Below, one piece after another: positions 24,690 through 37,654 of a DNA stretch of 64,000 nucleotides. The stretch comes from Panicum virgatum. Lineage: Eukaryota; Streptophyta; Magnoliopsida; Poales; Poaceae. Position 1 is the first letter of the stretch, and each line of letters opens with the position of its first letter. Below the pieces are notes generated by a model. The model did not search any database. It was not told the DNA's origin and was given only the letters and a program-made list of their open reading frames with translations. A program made the translations under genes and the position numbers. The stretch lies in NCBI RefSeq assembly GCF_016808335.1, contig NC_053147.1, forward strand, positions 68,694,960 through 68,758,959. The letters run 5' to 3'.

Positions 24690-25526
24690 CAGAGGGCTAA
24701 GAGGGTCCGACGCCCTAGGGGTGGTTAGATATATCTGATATTTATTTGTAATGAGATAGTTGTGGACCTCTTATTTGTATCCGATGTTTATGATTGTGCT
24801 AGTTTACTTGTCATTTGTTTCTATCGATACTATTGATGTGAACTTGTTATGTTTGGGGGTTCCATAATGCTCGTTAAATAAGGGAAGTTCTTGCGATTTT
24901 TTTCCGTGATTTAATGAAGGACAAGTTAGGTGCGGTAGGAGTTAGCGGCCGAGATCCCGCCGACGATGAGGACGACTACACGTTCGAATAGCTCAAAATA
25001 GGAACTATAGTGTATCTAGCTGCGAGTACGAGATCACAAGTTGCCACTGCTCAGCACGGCGATCACGGAATTCCCAAATATCGCATTCTTTGCCCAGACA
25101 TATGTGACCCAATAGCAGTGCACTTCCACCATTTCAAAAAGATGTGAAAACACGGCAACCACTCCAGTTTTTTTTTCATAATGGCGGCTAGGGCTGGCTT
25201 TTTTCTGTATTTTTAGGCTCAAATCACAAAGGGAATGGTGACATACGGCGGGGGAGGGGCCCCTGTCGCCCCCCCAACGGGCGACAGGCCCCTGTCGCCC
25301 CACCCTAGGGCGACAGGCCCCTGTCGCCCGTTGGGGGGCGACATGCCCCCTTTTTTTCTCCAGGGAATTCGTTGCAAATTTAAAGAAAAAAAAATTATAC
25401 TTTGGGCCTGTCGCCCTATGGGAGGGCGACCGGGGTATATTTTTGAAATTTTCCAAAACGGACATATATTTTTGAAATTCTAATTTTTTTTAAATATAAA
25501 AAAGAAAAAAACTCGTGCAACCCGCC

Positions 25527-25710
25527 TTGGATTCCGGTGGGCCTTGCCTTGCTGTCGTCCGCGCAGGCGCAGCACCGCCGGCCGGCCGGCGATGTCGGTG
25601 GCTCGGCGTCACCGGAGCCGGAGACCGACCGGCGATGCTGCCACTGGTCGATGCGGATGCGGATGCGGCCGGACAACGTACTACACGGTCTGACCTGCAT
25701 GTCAAGCTAA
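25527..25710. other. Short host spacer between MULE and LINE
   Basis: GC-rich sequence between the MULE target duplication and the 3' end of the LINE. I see no gene in it. Confidence 0.5.
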
Positions 25711-25862
25711 CTTTTTTTCGAACAACTTAGGGGATCCCCACCTACTTTCATTGGTCGGAACACACAGCGTAGTGTACATAGTCAGCCTCGGCATACCGAG
25801 GGGAGATTACATGGGTCACTTCAGGAGGAGTGAGAGGGAAAAGCTAACGTGAGATGGAACAA

Positions 25863-28800
25863 TTAGTTGGTAACGGACGCCAGCCAGGAGCGCCAGGACT
25901 GAAGATCCTGGTGAAGATGCCGAAACCTGCAGCTCCACAAGTCCATATCTTTCAGCACGCGACGGATGATGTCAAGAGGAGAAGAGTTCACATGATCGAA
26001 GATTTTTGCATTGCGCGCTTTCCACATGTGCCAGAGAAGTAGCAGGACAACATCAATGCAAACCGTGTCTGGCAGCATGGAGTTCAAAAGAAATTGCCAA
26101 GGGCGCCGTAGGTCGAGGGTGTCCGCGTCGAGGCCCAGGCGACGCCAAACTTGTCGAGCTACAGGGCAAGAGATGAAGATATGCTCGTCTGTTTCCATGA
26201 CAGTGGGGCAACATTCGCAGTACGCTTCTTCCAATTTCCGAATTGACCTGCGGTACAAGTATTCCCTGGTGTTCAACCTTCCGTGACTGAGGAGCCAAGC
26301 AAAGAATTTGACTTTAGTTGGCAGACGGGTGGACCAGAGGAGCATAATGTCAGTTTGCTGCTCGGTGTCCTGCTAGAGAAGCCGGTAAGCTCCACTTGTG
26401 CTGAAAGGTTCAGCCTTCATGCTGGCAAGCACACGAGTGTCTGGGTCATTTGAGAGCTGAATGTTGGAGATGCAGTCGCTGACCATCCGTCGTTCAGAGG
26501 AGGCTCCCTGACTGAGTCTCGGCCAGAGCTGGGGATCAAGCCCTTGGCTTAGGACTCGTTGAACCGTAGCATCAGGACGGATGCAGTGCGAGTAGAGGAC
26601 AGGGAAGGTTTCAGCAAGAGATGTGTTGAGGATCCACTTATCATGCCAGAATGAGGTGAGTGTGCCGTCCCCAATGTGAACAGAAGTGAGGGCCTGGTAG
26701 CGGGGGAGCTCCTCATGGAGGAGGCGATTCAAAAAAGAATCCCCATCAGAGCCCCCGAACAGAGCAGAGTAGGTGTGGAACCAATGTTTCCAGGGAAGAG
26801 GCGTGGGATCATGCAGCTTGTGCACAAATTTAAGGAGGAGGCAGTGGTTCATATGTTCCAGGTTCCGAACCCCCAATCCACCACGCGCCTTGGTTTGACA
26901 AACCTTTTCCCAAGCAAGCAGACACTAGGAGCCATGACATTTTTTCTCCCCTGTCCAGAGAAAGGACCGTCGCCGGGCATCAATGCGTTCTCGCACAGTC
27001 GTGGGCAGGAGGAGGGAGGACATGTAGTAGACAGGGAGGCTGCCAAGAACTGCGTTCACGAGAACAATTCTCCCCCCAGTGCTAAGGAGCCTAGCTTTCC
27101 ACCCGGCTAAATAACGATCAAAGGAAGTGAGGAGGGGTTGATAGTCCGAGACATGCAGCTTATGTGGAGAAAGAGGAAAGCCCAAATAAGTTTGTGGAAA
27201 GGAGGAAGTCGCGCACCCAAGAGCCGAGGCCATAGCAGCAGCAGTGTCTGCGTCCACATTCATGGGAACGAATGTTGACTTGTGGAAGTTAATTGTCAGC
27301 CCGGTAGCTGCAGAGAAGGTATCAAGGATCTTGCGGAGGACCAGCATGGTAGCAGTGTCGCCTCGGGTGAGAATGAGGGTGTCGTCGGCGTACTGGAGAA
27401 CGGGACAAGGCAACGCCGGGTCGATTGGGTGGCAAATCAAACCCGCAAGAGAGGCTCGCTGAATCAAACGTTGAAGGACGTCCGCGATGATTATGAAGAG
27501 ATAGGGAGAGAGAGAGAGAGGGAGGGGGGGTCGCCCTGTCTCAGCCCGCGACGGCAGGTGATCCAGCAGCCGGGCACCCCGTTTAGAAAGACCGATGTTT
27601 TCCCAGTGGAAAGAATGTTGGTAACCCATTGTCTCCAGAGATTGTCGAACCCTCTCGCCGCTAAAATGGCGTCCAGGCTAGACCACTCCACCGAGTCGAA
27701 AGCTTTTCTGAAATCAAGTTTCAAGACAGCAGTGGGCACCTTGCGTTTATGACAGCATCTAAGGAGGTCAGCTGCATACACGAAATTTTCAGCGATGCTC
27801 TGGCCGTGGACGAAACCAGTTTGGTCGGCGTCAATGATCTTAGGAATGACGGGTTTAAGCCGGTTAACCATCACTTTGGAGAAAAGTTTCATGGGGCAAT
27901 TTTGAAGTGAGATACTGAGATAGAGCGAAAGCTGTCTGCAGTCCGCACTCCTTCTTTCTTTGGGATGAGAACCAGCAGTGCACGGTTTAGGCCGTCAAGG
28001 TCAAGAGTACCGGAGTGGAAATCAGCGAAGAGGCGGGAGATTTTATCTTTCAAGACCGGCCAAAAAGCTTTATAGAAGGAAGGTCCAAAACCGTCGGGAC
28101 CAGGGCTAGAATTCGCGTCCACGCCAAACAAAGCCTCAACAATTTCGCTGGAAGTAAATTGGCGGGAGAGGTCCAATGAAGCCACAGTCAGTTGGGGATA
28201 CAAATCGGCAAGGCTGAAGCTCCAGTGCGTCTGCTGCGAGGAGCCAAGAAGTTCGGAGTAAAAATTGAAAAGAAGCGTGGCCTTTGCATCATGGGCATGA
28301 AGGGTCGATCCGTCATGGTCCAGTCACTGGATGGTATTTTTGCGCCGGCGGCCTGAGGCAGCCGCGTGGAAGAATTTTGAGTTCTCATCCCATTCCAAGG
28401 CAACACGGAGGTTGAACCTCTGGCGCCAGTAACTGAGTCTCTCTGCATGAATATTTTGGAGTTCTTGGGTTGCCGCCGTGCGGAGCAGAGCTTCGTCAGA
28501 GTTCAGAGGCCGCTGCTCCTCCAAAAGGTCCAGGGCATCAATGAGAACCTTTGTATCCTTCTCGCTGACATTTAGGGAGCGATGTTCCCGTGCCCAGGAC
28601 TTGCAAGCAAAGCGGCAGCGTTTGAGCAATTGAACGAACATTTTGCCAGCCAGGGCAGCGGTTTGATTTGCCAGCACACTGAAAATGAGTGGCTTGAAGG
28701 AAGGTGCACGAAGCCACGAGTTCTCAAAGTGGAAGCAAGATCCCCGAGGGACGTGGGAGACCGCAGAGACAAAGAGCGGCACGTGGTCAGAAGCAAAACG

Positions 28801-29547
28801 AGTGAGCGACGACATGGTAGTATTGGGGTAAGAATCATCCCAAGCTAAATTGATGAAGCACCGGTCAAGTCGCACAAGCGTAGGAATATCTCGTTTGTTG
28901 TTCCAAGTGTAAGCACGATCAACCAAAGGTATCTCGATCAGGGCTAAGTTGTGGATGAGATCATTGAAGCACTGCGCCTCTTGCCCATCGAAAGAGGTGG
29001 AATTCTTTTCGCTGGGATCACAGACCAGGTTGAAATCGCCCAAGATAATCCAAGGGCCAGAAATGGATGAGGCGACATCCAGCATCTCCGAGAAAAAAGC
29101 CTGCTTTTCATCGTGTTTCGTCGGGGCATAAACGTTGGTAAGAGTAAGGGGGTCGCCATTCGCACAGAGGTTGAAGCAAGTGGTTAAGGAGTAAGCACGT
29201 TCGCTAGAGGAAGCAAGAGAACAGGTGCGGTCATCCCAGGCAGTTAGGATACCACCAGAAGCCCCCCTAGCATTAGCAAAAGCGGAGTTCAGAAGGCGTG
29301 TAGGGAGGAAGGACTTAAGTTTGGTGTTGCTAGGATCAGTCAATTTGGATTCCTGAATGGCCACAAAGGTTGGGCAATTGGTGATGAGTTCAGAGAGGAC
29401 ATCCTCACATCTAGAGGACTGCCCCAAGCCACGGACATTCCAAGAGAAGAAAGAGAGAGATTTGCTAATCATGGAACAAGGAGACACACCGGAACACAGA
29501 ACAAAGTTAACAAAGAAGAAGTTGGCCCTTGAACAGCAAGAGGGCAA
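25863..29547 (-). pseudogene. LINE ORF2: endonuclease and reverse transcriptase, broken
   Basis: The N-terminal apurinic-type endonuclease is intact (29547-28324): FFSWNVRGLGQ, AIQESKL, ILGDFNL and SDHVPL carry the expected catalytic residues. A TGA at 28324-28326 then interrupts the same frame. The reverse transcriptase follows: SPGPDGFGPSFYKAFWP; a frameshift near 27910, where GTATCTCA looks like an 8-bp partial duplication; VLKLDFRKAFDSVEW (first catalytic Asp); a frameshift in a CT-rich tract at 27496-27535 within the QGDP motif; and QYADDTLIL (catalytic YADD). The C-terminus has a zinc-binding zf-RVT region (CECCPTVMETDEHIFISCP). At least four lesions separate the pieces, so no functional ORF2 protein can be made. 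Confidence 0.88.
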
Positions 29548-29811
29548 CGCACCCAGAGCTCAAGGGGCAGAAGAGAAAAACTACAGCAAGCACAAGAGCC
29601 AGGGCTACTCCGGGCGAACAAAGCCAGCTCAACACACGAGCTGCACACCCGAGCAGAAGGGATGCAACGCATCAGCCGACAGAGGGCACCTCGCCGTCGG
29701 CCCCCGACAGTGTGGATATGCCGCAGACCTTCCCGAGGAGGCGCAGCTTGCGAGACGCAATGCGGGCCGGCGGAGGACGCTCCAGAATGCCGGACTGCTC
29801 CAGCGCGCCCC

Positions 29812-31647
29812 TCAAGCGAGCAGAGGCGCGAGACAGATCAAGCTGAGCCGCCTTGACCCGAGATGCCTTGGAGGTGGCGTCGACGTAGTAGGGGTCTTCC
29901 TTTGCCGCAAGGCGGAGGCTGCGGCGAAGCTTGGAGGCGCTGTCTCCCGCGCGCTTGCGGCGCACGCGACGATGGCGAAGCGACACCTCGTGCTCTTCCG
30001 CAGCAAGGAGTTCGCACATCGACGGGATGCCGACAGAAGCCTGGCGGGCGTCGAAGGTCCCATCGACGTCGCGCGGCTGGAAGAGTGGGGTCGGCGGGGA
30101 AGGAGGTGTCGGCGGCCTCGTCGGAGCCGGGAGGTCCCGAACCACCACAGCAGCAGAAAGATGGGAGGCCCCGTCAAAGAGGACGGAGGAATTCTGAAAT
30201 TGCCCATGGGAAGAAGGAGGGGAGCGGGAGCAAGAGCTGGCAGTTGGAGGAGTCGCGGTGTACCCCGCGCTGTCGCTCCGCTGGTCGAGCGCGGGGGAAC
30301 GCCACGCTGCTGTGTGCCCCCCCCCCCCCCCCCCCCCCCCCCACGCACGAACGGGGCGAGGGGAGCGGGCGCTGCCGGATGTGGCGGCGAGGGGGGCCGT
30401 TCGCTGGGCGAGCGCGAAGAACGCCCAGCGACGACACGGGCGCAAAGCGAGTCAGGTCCGGCCAGCGAGCACGAAGCGCTCCGGTGGCCGTAGCGAAGGC
30501 ACACCCGGCACCTGACAGGGTCACGGCAAGCTTCGACGTGGTGGTCGGATGTAAGGCACCGGAAGCACTGGTTGAGAAGGGCAGGTAAGGAGCGGGCACG
30601 GCGAAGCTTGCTGCCGTCGGCGGATTGGAAAGGTGCGGGCGCGGGAGAGAAAAGCGCCTGAAGGTATGGCCGGCAGTGGAGGGAGTCAGAGGCCAAGATT
30701 TCAAGGGGGCGGGTGCCCGCATCAATGGCGAGCGGCGTGCGCACAGTCCGGTGGTTGCGATGGTCAGCAGAGTGAAGACGGAGCGCCACATGGGGCGGCG
30801 GGTCCGGGCACGCGGCTTCGACCTGCTCAGTGGGGCCGGCCCATCCGCAAAAAATGGGAGTTTTGAATTTCCGAGCTGACGTCACCCTCCTTCTCCGGAA
30901 CCGGCAGAGGCACACAACGGCCGGCGGCCATGGCAGAGGCAAGAGAGGGGTACAGAAGGAGGGAGGTTGAGCCGACTGAGCAGCGGCCGTGGGTGACAAT
31001 GAAATGAAAGCTGCCAGGTTCGGATTTGCGGCTTGGGAGGAGAAAACATCGTGCCCAAGGAAGCTCACGTCGAAATGAAAGGGAGGAACAGAGAAGCAGA
31101 AGTGTGTGTTCCGCACCTGGAAAGCCGAGGTAGCAGCGGATCCTGGCGAGGCCCTAATCCAGAAGGTGCTGGCCGCGCACGCCGGAGCATTCCGGGATGC
31201 AGGGACGGTGAGGTCGTAAAAGTGTTGAAGAACCAAATCACGGAAAGCCACACCTGGGGAGGGAGCAGGTGTCCTAAGCGCCGCCGTGTGCCGGTGCTGC
31301 TGGGGACCGCTGCTGGCACGGATGTCGAGGGGAACGCAGACCTAGGACGCCGACGAGCGCGCATGGTCAGTTGGGGAGGGGGGCGCACTCGTTTGCTACG
31401 ACGGCGCTTCCGTGCGGAGCAGGGGAGCGGCACCGTGGCTCCGAGCGGCTTAAAGCGGGGCTCGGGGAGGCATGGGAGAGGGAGGAGGGGAGGGTACGGG
31501 GAGAAGAGGCGCGGGTAGGAAGGCCGGGACGGCGGGCCTCCGGCGAGCTCGCCAGGGGCGACGCGGGGTGCGTCGGCCAACGCATCGCCTGGGGTGCGAC
31601 GCCACTGCATCCCAGGCCGCCTCCTTGTTAGAAAACGAGATACTCAA
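29812..31647 (-). pseudogene. LINE ORF1 (zinc-knuckle RNA-binding protein), frameshifted
   Basis: The likely start is at 31647 (MSISFSNKEAAWDAV), continuing through several frames to about 29812. The recognisable part is a cysteine-rich knuckle, CFRCLTSDHHVEAC followed by CRVCLRYGHRSASC, near 30450-30560. A run of 26 C (30317-30342) encodes poly-glycine on the minus strand and changes frame. ORF1 proteins of plant LINEs bind the element RNA. Frame changes along the length show decay; I cannot define one continuous product. Confidence 0.65.
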
Positions 31648-31650
31648 CCT

Positions 31651-33002
31651 GGCGACTTCCGCCCCATTACTGAGCTCCCATCATCTCTCGACAGCCAAAA
31701 TTAAACTTCGGAGGGGGAGAGGTCTACACTGTTCTGAATTCATGGGAGTATGATTGTGGAGGTAGAAAAGTCAGAAAGTGTTTTTTTTCCCCAACGGAAA
31801 ACGTCATGGGAAAGAAGTTGGTGGCCGGGAACTGAAAATAGGAAGGCAGAAAGAATATATAATTAATAATTCCGGCTTTCAGTTTGATATCGTACAGGGT
31901 GCAAATAAATTCAAAAGGCCCAAAAGCTGCTGCAAATTCAATCGAATCTCACTCGCGTAGTCGCATGTCCTGGCAATGGCAAGCATGCAAACAAAAGCCG
32001 GGGACAAGCGGAATCCAGGGCCCAGGCGTTCATCATGGATGTGCATCTGTTTTTCTGTCGGCTTGACTTGACGGTATGTTTATGATCGAGCATCGAGCCC
32101 TCCCCCTCCATGTGTACTGAAAGACTGGATGATGGTCTCAACTCTGAATTTCTGGTGCAGCCAAAGTACAGCGTCTGTCGGTGAGATGAGATCAGGCTGT
32201 TTGTTTCCCGACGGACGATCGACGCGCATGCAGGCCGCGGCCGGTCACAAACTCACAACTCTCAAAGTCACAGGAGACGCCCCCATCACGACACTTGTGT
32301 TTCCTCCTTGTTGCATTGTGCTTGTGCCGTTGCGGAAGTTGCTGCTGCAACTGAAAACTGGTACCCGTTTTCGCTTTGTGTTTTTTTTTCAAGTATTCGA
32401 TACCAAGAAACTAGTAGAGGGCCCTGTTTGGATCCGATTGCTTGAAAACTCGCTGACACGAGATGGGGAGTTTGAGCACAATTTCGTCCAAATTTCACAG
32501 GAAACGATATGTATAATTTCTCCTTGAACCCTTTTTGGGTATATCCGCACGACAGATGGTGCCATGTCCTTGACTCATTTTTCGTCCCCTAGCATCATAA
32601 CAAAAGCACAAAGCTACGGAACAAGTAGTATCGAAGAAAGTGCTTTATCTGCCCCTTTTTTCTGTCTCTCTCTTTTTTGCAAAAAAAAAATGATAAGAGT
32701 CTATATATAGTGGACCTAACTACAGTACACGCGGAACATAATTAATGCTTTGGACATGCTGGTCCTTTGGTCACCCGTCACATCTTGGTCAACGAGACAC
32801 ACAACCAGCAAAGACCACGGGGCACTAGCGTGGATGACATGATTCTCTCTGCGCCGTGTTGTTATTTTAACAAAGTACGTTCGTGTTCATGTAAAGTACT
32901 ATATGCATGATCACATACTTAATCTTAATATAAATAGTCAAACTTTTCATTTTCTTTTTTTAAATAACTAAAAAAGGACGACGCAAGAGGAACAGAGTTA
33001 AG
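31651..33002. other. Intergenic DNA
   Basis: No supported gene or bounded element. Confidence 0.5.
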
Positions 33003-33347
33003 GCCTCGTGGATACAAAGTATTTTTAAAGTACTAGTAGAATACCATGGTTTTAGAAAATACCATAGTTTTGATAAATAAGGGGGTGTTTGGATGTTCTC
33101 AATTTTACAGTTTTGAAAACTACGTTATTCTCAAAACCATAGTTTTTTTGGAGTTTTAGAAACTCCACCTCCGACCTCTTTTTTTTCAACCGAGAAACAA
33201 CGCGCGATGCGCGCCCTCCGTTTTCTCTCTCGCGCGCCAGAAAACTAAGGCCTTCGCGCCGTATTTTTTATTTTGCCCACTCCCCCACCGCTCGTGAGAA
33301 CTGAGAAACAAGTCGTTCGTGACCTAGGTTCGATCTGTTCATGTTCC

Positions 33348-35144
33348 ATGGAGTCCTGGGATCCCGATGCTCCCATGAATAAAACAGCTCCCGATGCTTC
33401 CATGGCTGCTAAGGGCGGAAAAAAAAGGAAGAGGTATCTCCCGTATTCCCCCCTCCCCCCTACGCTGGATGTTTGATTTCGCTTTTGTTGCATCCAAGAT
33501 TCGATTGGGGTAGAAACACAGGAGCAGATAATCGATCCTCTTTCTGCCCGGTGCTTTAGTTGCCCACGAATTGGTCCTCTTTCTTTATTGGGTTTGAAAC
33601 GCATGAGCAGGAATCAATTAGTTGCCCACGAATTAGTCCCCTTTCTTTATTGGGGTGGAAACGCATGAGCACAGGAGGAATCAATTTTGGGGCTTCGCCT
33701 TCCTAATTAATCAGGCTATATGGTTTTGTTAAGTTATTCTATTCAAGATTTGATGCATGTTCTGAGCACGTACTGCCTAAAACACAGGAGGTATGTGTCG
33801 TGGAGCTATGTAGTGCATCCCTAATTTTTTAGTACTTGATTAAAGATGAGAAATCTTTATTATTATCAGTGGCAACAATACGCCTTCTTTACAGTGCATC
33901 CCTATTTTTTAGTACTTGATTAAAGATGACGAATCATTATTATTATAAGTGGCAACAAAACACTTTGTTCATGATCTGCATATTTTTCGTTTATACATTT
34001 TTATGTATGCTGATTGCAGGGGATAAAACAAAACCCAGAGCAAATTGTATTGAGGCACACACCAGATTCCTTGTTAGTATGATGAAGGAGTATAATCTAA
34101 CGGCAAGATATCGTGGGCAAAACGGATGGACTAAAGAAGCTTGGAACAACATGGCCAAACGTTTGAATGACAAGTATCCTGCAGCTAATTACACTGTGGG
34201 TCAACTTAAAGATAGGGAGCAACGACTCAAGAAAGACCATAATACTGTGAAATCAATTCTCTCCAAAAGTGGGTTTGGTTGGGATCCTGAGATCAAAATG
34301 GCAACAGCCATTGATGAAAAGTGGAAAGAATTGTCAGTAACTCAACAGAAGTGGAGAAATAGACCGTTTCCATACTATGACGATTTGTATGACATTTATG
34401 ATGGTATGTTTCTGAACCATGAGAAAAATTATCCCATATAATAAAAATGGCTCTGAATATTGTTATCATGCAGGTCAAGTAGCAGAAGGAAAGCACTGCA
34501 GAAGGACATCTGATAGTCATTTGGAGAGAGACAACAACACAACTTTTTCCTCGCCAGAAGATGGAGAAGATGGAATGCAGGAAACTGAGCAAGAATTTGA
34601 CATGGGGTCTGGCCCAATGTTTGACTTTGGGTATGAGGATGGAATGGACAGCAATGGCATTAATGCAACATATGCTTCACCTACTGGTATCCCAGATAGT
34701 AGTCAGACATATCATTCAATTCCAGAGGATGAAACACTTGAAACTTCAGCACCAAGAGGAAAGAAACATCCAACAAAATCAATTGAGAAAGGTCCTGATA
34801 AAGGTAGGCCAAGGAAAAATAAGGATGTTGCATTAGAGAATCTGGTTGCTTTGAGAAAAGAAGAGCTCGAGTGCTACAAGGAACTAAAGGAAAAGCAGAT
34901 TGAGAGTTACAAGCAAGTGAAATTGGCACAGATGGAAAGAACTGACGCTAACAATGATCCCTACTCTATGGCCAGATGCATTTCAAAATTAAAATCAATA
35001 GAGATGCTCTCAGCACCTGAAATGATGAAAGCAATCAACTATCTGAAGAAAGATAGAGTAAACAGGGAGATATTCATGTCTATTGATATCTATGCTCTTC
35101 TTGTGGAGTTTATCAAGGGAGCTATATCTGATGTTGAAAATTAG
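33348..35144 (+). CDS. Harbinger ORF1: Myb/SANT-like DNA-binding protein
   Basis: Proposed exons are 33348-33433, 34039-34403 and 34474-35144 (1122 nt, 373 residues). The first acceptor at 34038 keeps the frame (KKRKR|ANC); an upstream acceptor at 34019 would not. After a short N-terminus comes a trihelix/Myb-like domain with W-T-K-E-A-W-N-N-M and a terminal W-K-E-L helix. An acidic linker, a basic block (RGKKHPTKS, KGRPRKNKD) and a charged helical tail follow. In PIF/Harbinger elements this partner binds DNA and helps import the transposase into the nucleus. The intron contains two direct duplications (about 33549-33684 and 33820-33960). No stop or frameshift is seen, so it may still be functional. 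Confidence 0.75.
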
Positions 35145-36235
35145 GTAAATTATACATAACATATTTGCTTGTTGGTATAGAAAATATTTAGCTCTGCATC
35201 TGACATCGTTCAATTACTCTCGCTGAATCAGGATGACTGGTAGAAGATGGATCACACTGAATCATGCATGAACCCGAGTTGTATTGTTTTCGCTTACTCA
35301 TCCAATATATTTAGTATTTATGTTCATAGATTTACAAGTAATCTAGCATGCTTAGTGTGATTTCTCCGGTTATTGTTGTGAACCATTGTTAATCTTAGAT
35401 TTACAAGTAATCTGCAGAATGTAAGTTATAACCATCGTTGACCTTATTATGCGAATTAAGAACAGAGATAGCTCTGCAAGTTTCTCGAGTACTTACATTA
35501 TTTATATTTGATGTGCAAATAAATAAACTAACTTATTACATTATCTGTTGTTCTATGAAAAAAGTGCAGAATCATGCATTATTTCTTCTATTACGCCGCA
35601 GATAAACATTGGTCTCTCCACATGTCATTAGCAATTCTGTCTCTCTTTGCACTGCCCAAAATTCTTCTTTGATTGAGAGATTGTGCATCATTTCTGTATT
35701 GTGTGTCTCCACTAGGAACATCAACAATATCCTTTTCCTCAATATTCAAACCAGCGTGCTCGATCCATTCCTCACTTCCATCATGGCTGCGTATAAAATT
35801 ATGAAGCATGCAACAGGCTAACACAATATCTGCTTGTGAGTCAATAGGATGGTATGAAGCACACTTTAATAATTGAAAACGCATCTTCAGGACACCAATA
35901 ATGCGTTCAATATGATTGCGCAGTTGTGCGTGCCTCAAGTTGAATAATTCTTGTGGAGTTTGTGGCCTTTGGTTGCTTCTACCTTGCTCTTGTAGATGGT
36001 ATCTTACATTGCGATAAGGTGCAATGAAATTGGGTGTATTAGCATATCTTGCATCAACTAAATAAAACTTTCCTTCAGGCACATAAAAACCATTTTGCAG
36101 GGCATCTTCCAACACTCTTGCATCTGAGGCTGAGCCTTCCCATCCTGCACTGACATGTACAAATCGATTATCAAAGTTGCATGCAACCCTGACATTTTGA
36201 GATAGTGTTCCTTTTCTGTTTCTGTAAGGGTCTTG

Positions 36236-36697
36236 TGTTAGTATTGATCTCCACCGGGCCAGTCCACCGACTGGGCCAACCTTGACTCGCGTCCTGATCG
36301 GGGACGCCCAGCCCAAGATGAGGCTGGTGGGCCCCCGTTGCGCAGCCCTATAAAGAGGAGGTGGGGACTGACGGCTCAGGTTATGAGGTTCGCTGCCGCC
36401 ACAGTGTCCCACCGTCCAAAACCCTAACCCGATCTAGAGAGGAGGACTGTCAGCGACGGGAAGCACCACTGTGCCGCGCCATCGCCTCCCCCGGCTTGCC
36501 GTCGACTACATGGTCGCATCTACACTGCCGCGATGTACCTCTGCAACCTCGCCATCGCCACCGCGACGCTCTGCACCGCGCGTCGCTGCCGTAAAGCAGA
36601 CCTTCACCAACGAACCAATGATGGGCGACTCGAGTTCCTCAAGAACCAGTGAGTCACCCATCTGATCTACCACTAGATGATCCAAAAAGTTATAACA
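36236..36697 (+). repeat. Left LTR of the copia element
   Basis: 462 bp, TG...CA, with TGTTA/TAACA terminal inverted pentamers. It contains a TATA-like CCCTATAAAGAGG (about 36348-36360), so transcription would run in the plus direction. It has 6 bp (CACCGC-type) that the right LTR lacks. Confidence 0.93.
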
Positions 36698-36698
36698 A

Positions 36699-36712
36699 TG
36701 GTATCAAGAGCC
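36699..36712 (+). other. Primer-binding site
   Basis: TGGTATCAAGAGCC begins two bases after the left LTR; it matches the initiator-Met tRNA 3' end site used by copia elements (TGGTATCAGAGC) with one inserted A. Confidence 0.85.
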
Positions 36713-37654
36713 TACTCTAGTGAGTAGATCGAGATGGGTTGGATTCAACCACGAACCCAAAGAAAATAGAGTCTCGATCTTGGATCGAGAAGAAATAAAG
36801 AATCGATTCGATCTCGGATCGGAAAGGCTAATCCTAACCCTAGAGAAAAGTGGCGGAGGGACTTACCTGAGCTCCACCACCGCCCATAGCCGCGCGGCAC
36901 AGCACCGCGAGGCAACGGCAAGCCGGCGCTCAACCGGCTCCGCGCGGAAAAGCAAGCTCGGGCCGCCGCTTGTCACCGGGATGCCGGAGGCGTGCTCGTG
37001 CGGATCCAAAGGGCACCACCGAGGTGCCGCTCGACGGCGCCGCGCGCGGCTCCGGCCGCACGCGTGCACCGGCGAGGAGCGCCACGGCGGCGCCGCCATC
37101 CTCCACAGGTCGCCATGCGCGGCCGAGCCTCTGTGCGCTGTGGACGAAAAGGGGGAGGAGAGAAGGAAAAATCGCTGGCGTACGGCGGCGCCATGGCGCC
37201 GAGCCGAGCCCAGCGGCGGCGCCGCGGGTCGGGCCTGAGAAGGAGGGAGGCAAGAATGGAATTTGGGTTCAGGGGGAAGAAGTCGTCCGGCGGGTTTTTT
37301 GTTCCTGCGAGGATGACGGGCGGCCGTCGATCGGCATCGGACGGCCAAGGGCGGTCGGGAGTTAGAGCACCCAGTGGAGCGGGCCGCGCCTAATTGGGCC
37401 GTGGGCTGCGCTAGCGCGCGTCTGGCCCGCGTGCCAAGAAAGGGCCTTGGGCGGATTTTCAGGCGGAGGAGGGCTGGCGGCGCTGGGCGCGTGCGATGCG
37501 CTGCAGCTGGGCCGCCAGCCCAGGCGGGTGCTGAGCGGGCCCAGGCGGCCGAGCCACTAGCAGGCCTATTTTGTGTACGGGTCGCATGAACAGTATAGAA
37601 ATTGAAATAAGTCTGCTATTTTCAGAAGCCTTTCTTTGTTGAATTTTGTACAGT

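Larger units (their letters stand above)
19473..25514 (+). mobile_element. MULE carrying a transposase remnant and a PMD gene
   Basis: Terminal inverted repeats of about 100 bp are clear: both ends carry a TTTTTTCTTTTTTATAT block, then AAAATTTCAAAAATATATGT, CCGTTTTG, and a CCCGGTCGCCC-type segment. The element is flanked by a perfect 12-bp direct repeat, GTGCAACCCGCC, at 19461-19472 and 25515-25526. GC-rich hairpins built from CCTGTCGCCC and its inverse lie just inside both ends. A TATA-like CTATAAAA lies near 19762, and a leader intron may run 19907-20305. Order on the plus strand: broken transposase, then PMD gene. It is inserted about 210 bp upstream of the NOC2 start codon. Confidence 0.88.
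25711..31650 (-). mobile_element. L1-type LINE, nearly full length, decayed
   Basis: On the minus strand the order is ORF1 with a zinc knuckle, ORF2 with endonuclease, reverse transcriptase and zf-RVT, then a 3' end that runs into GTTCGAAAAAAA near 25711. This is the gene order of plant L1 LINEs. I could not find a target duplication, so the 5' limit (about 31650) is set by the ORF1 start. Frameshifts, a nonsense codon and homopolymer runs show it is inactive. Confidence 0.8.

Noticed and set aside
36863..37589. GC-rich frames just inside the copia left LTR
   Set aside because: This is the leader of the retrotransposon; no gag motif or zinc knuckle is seen.
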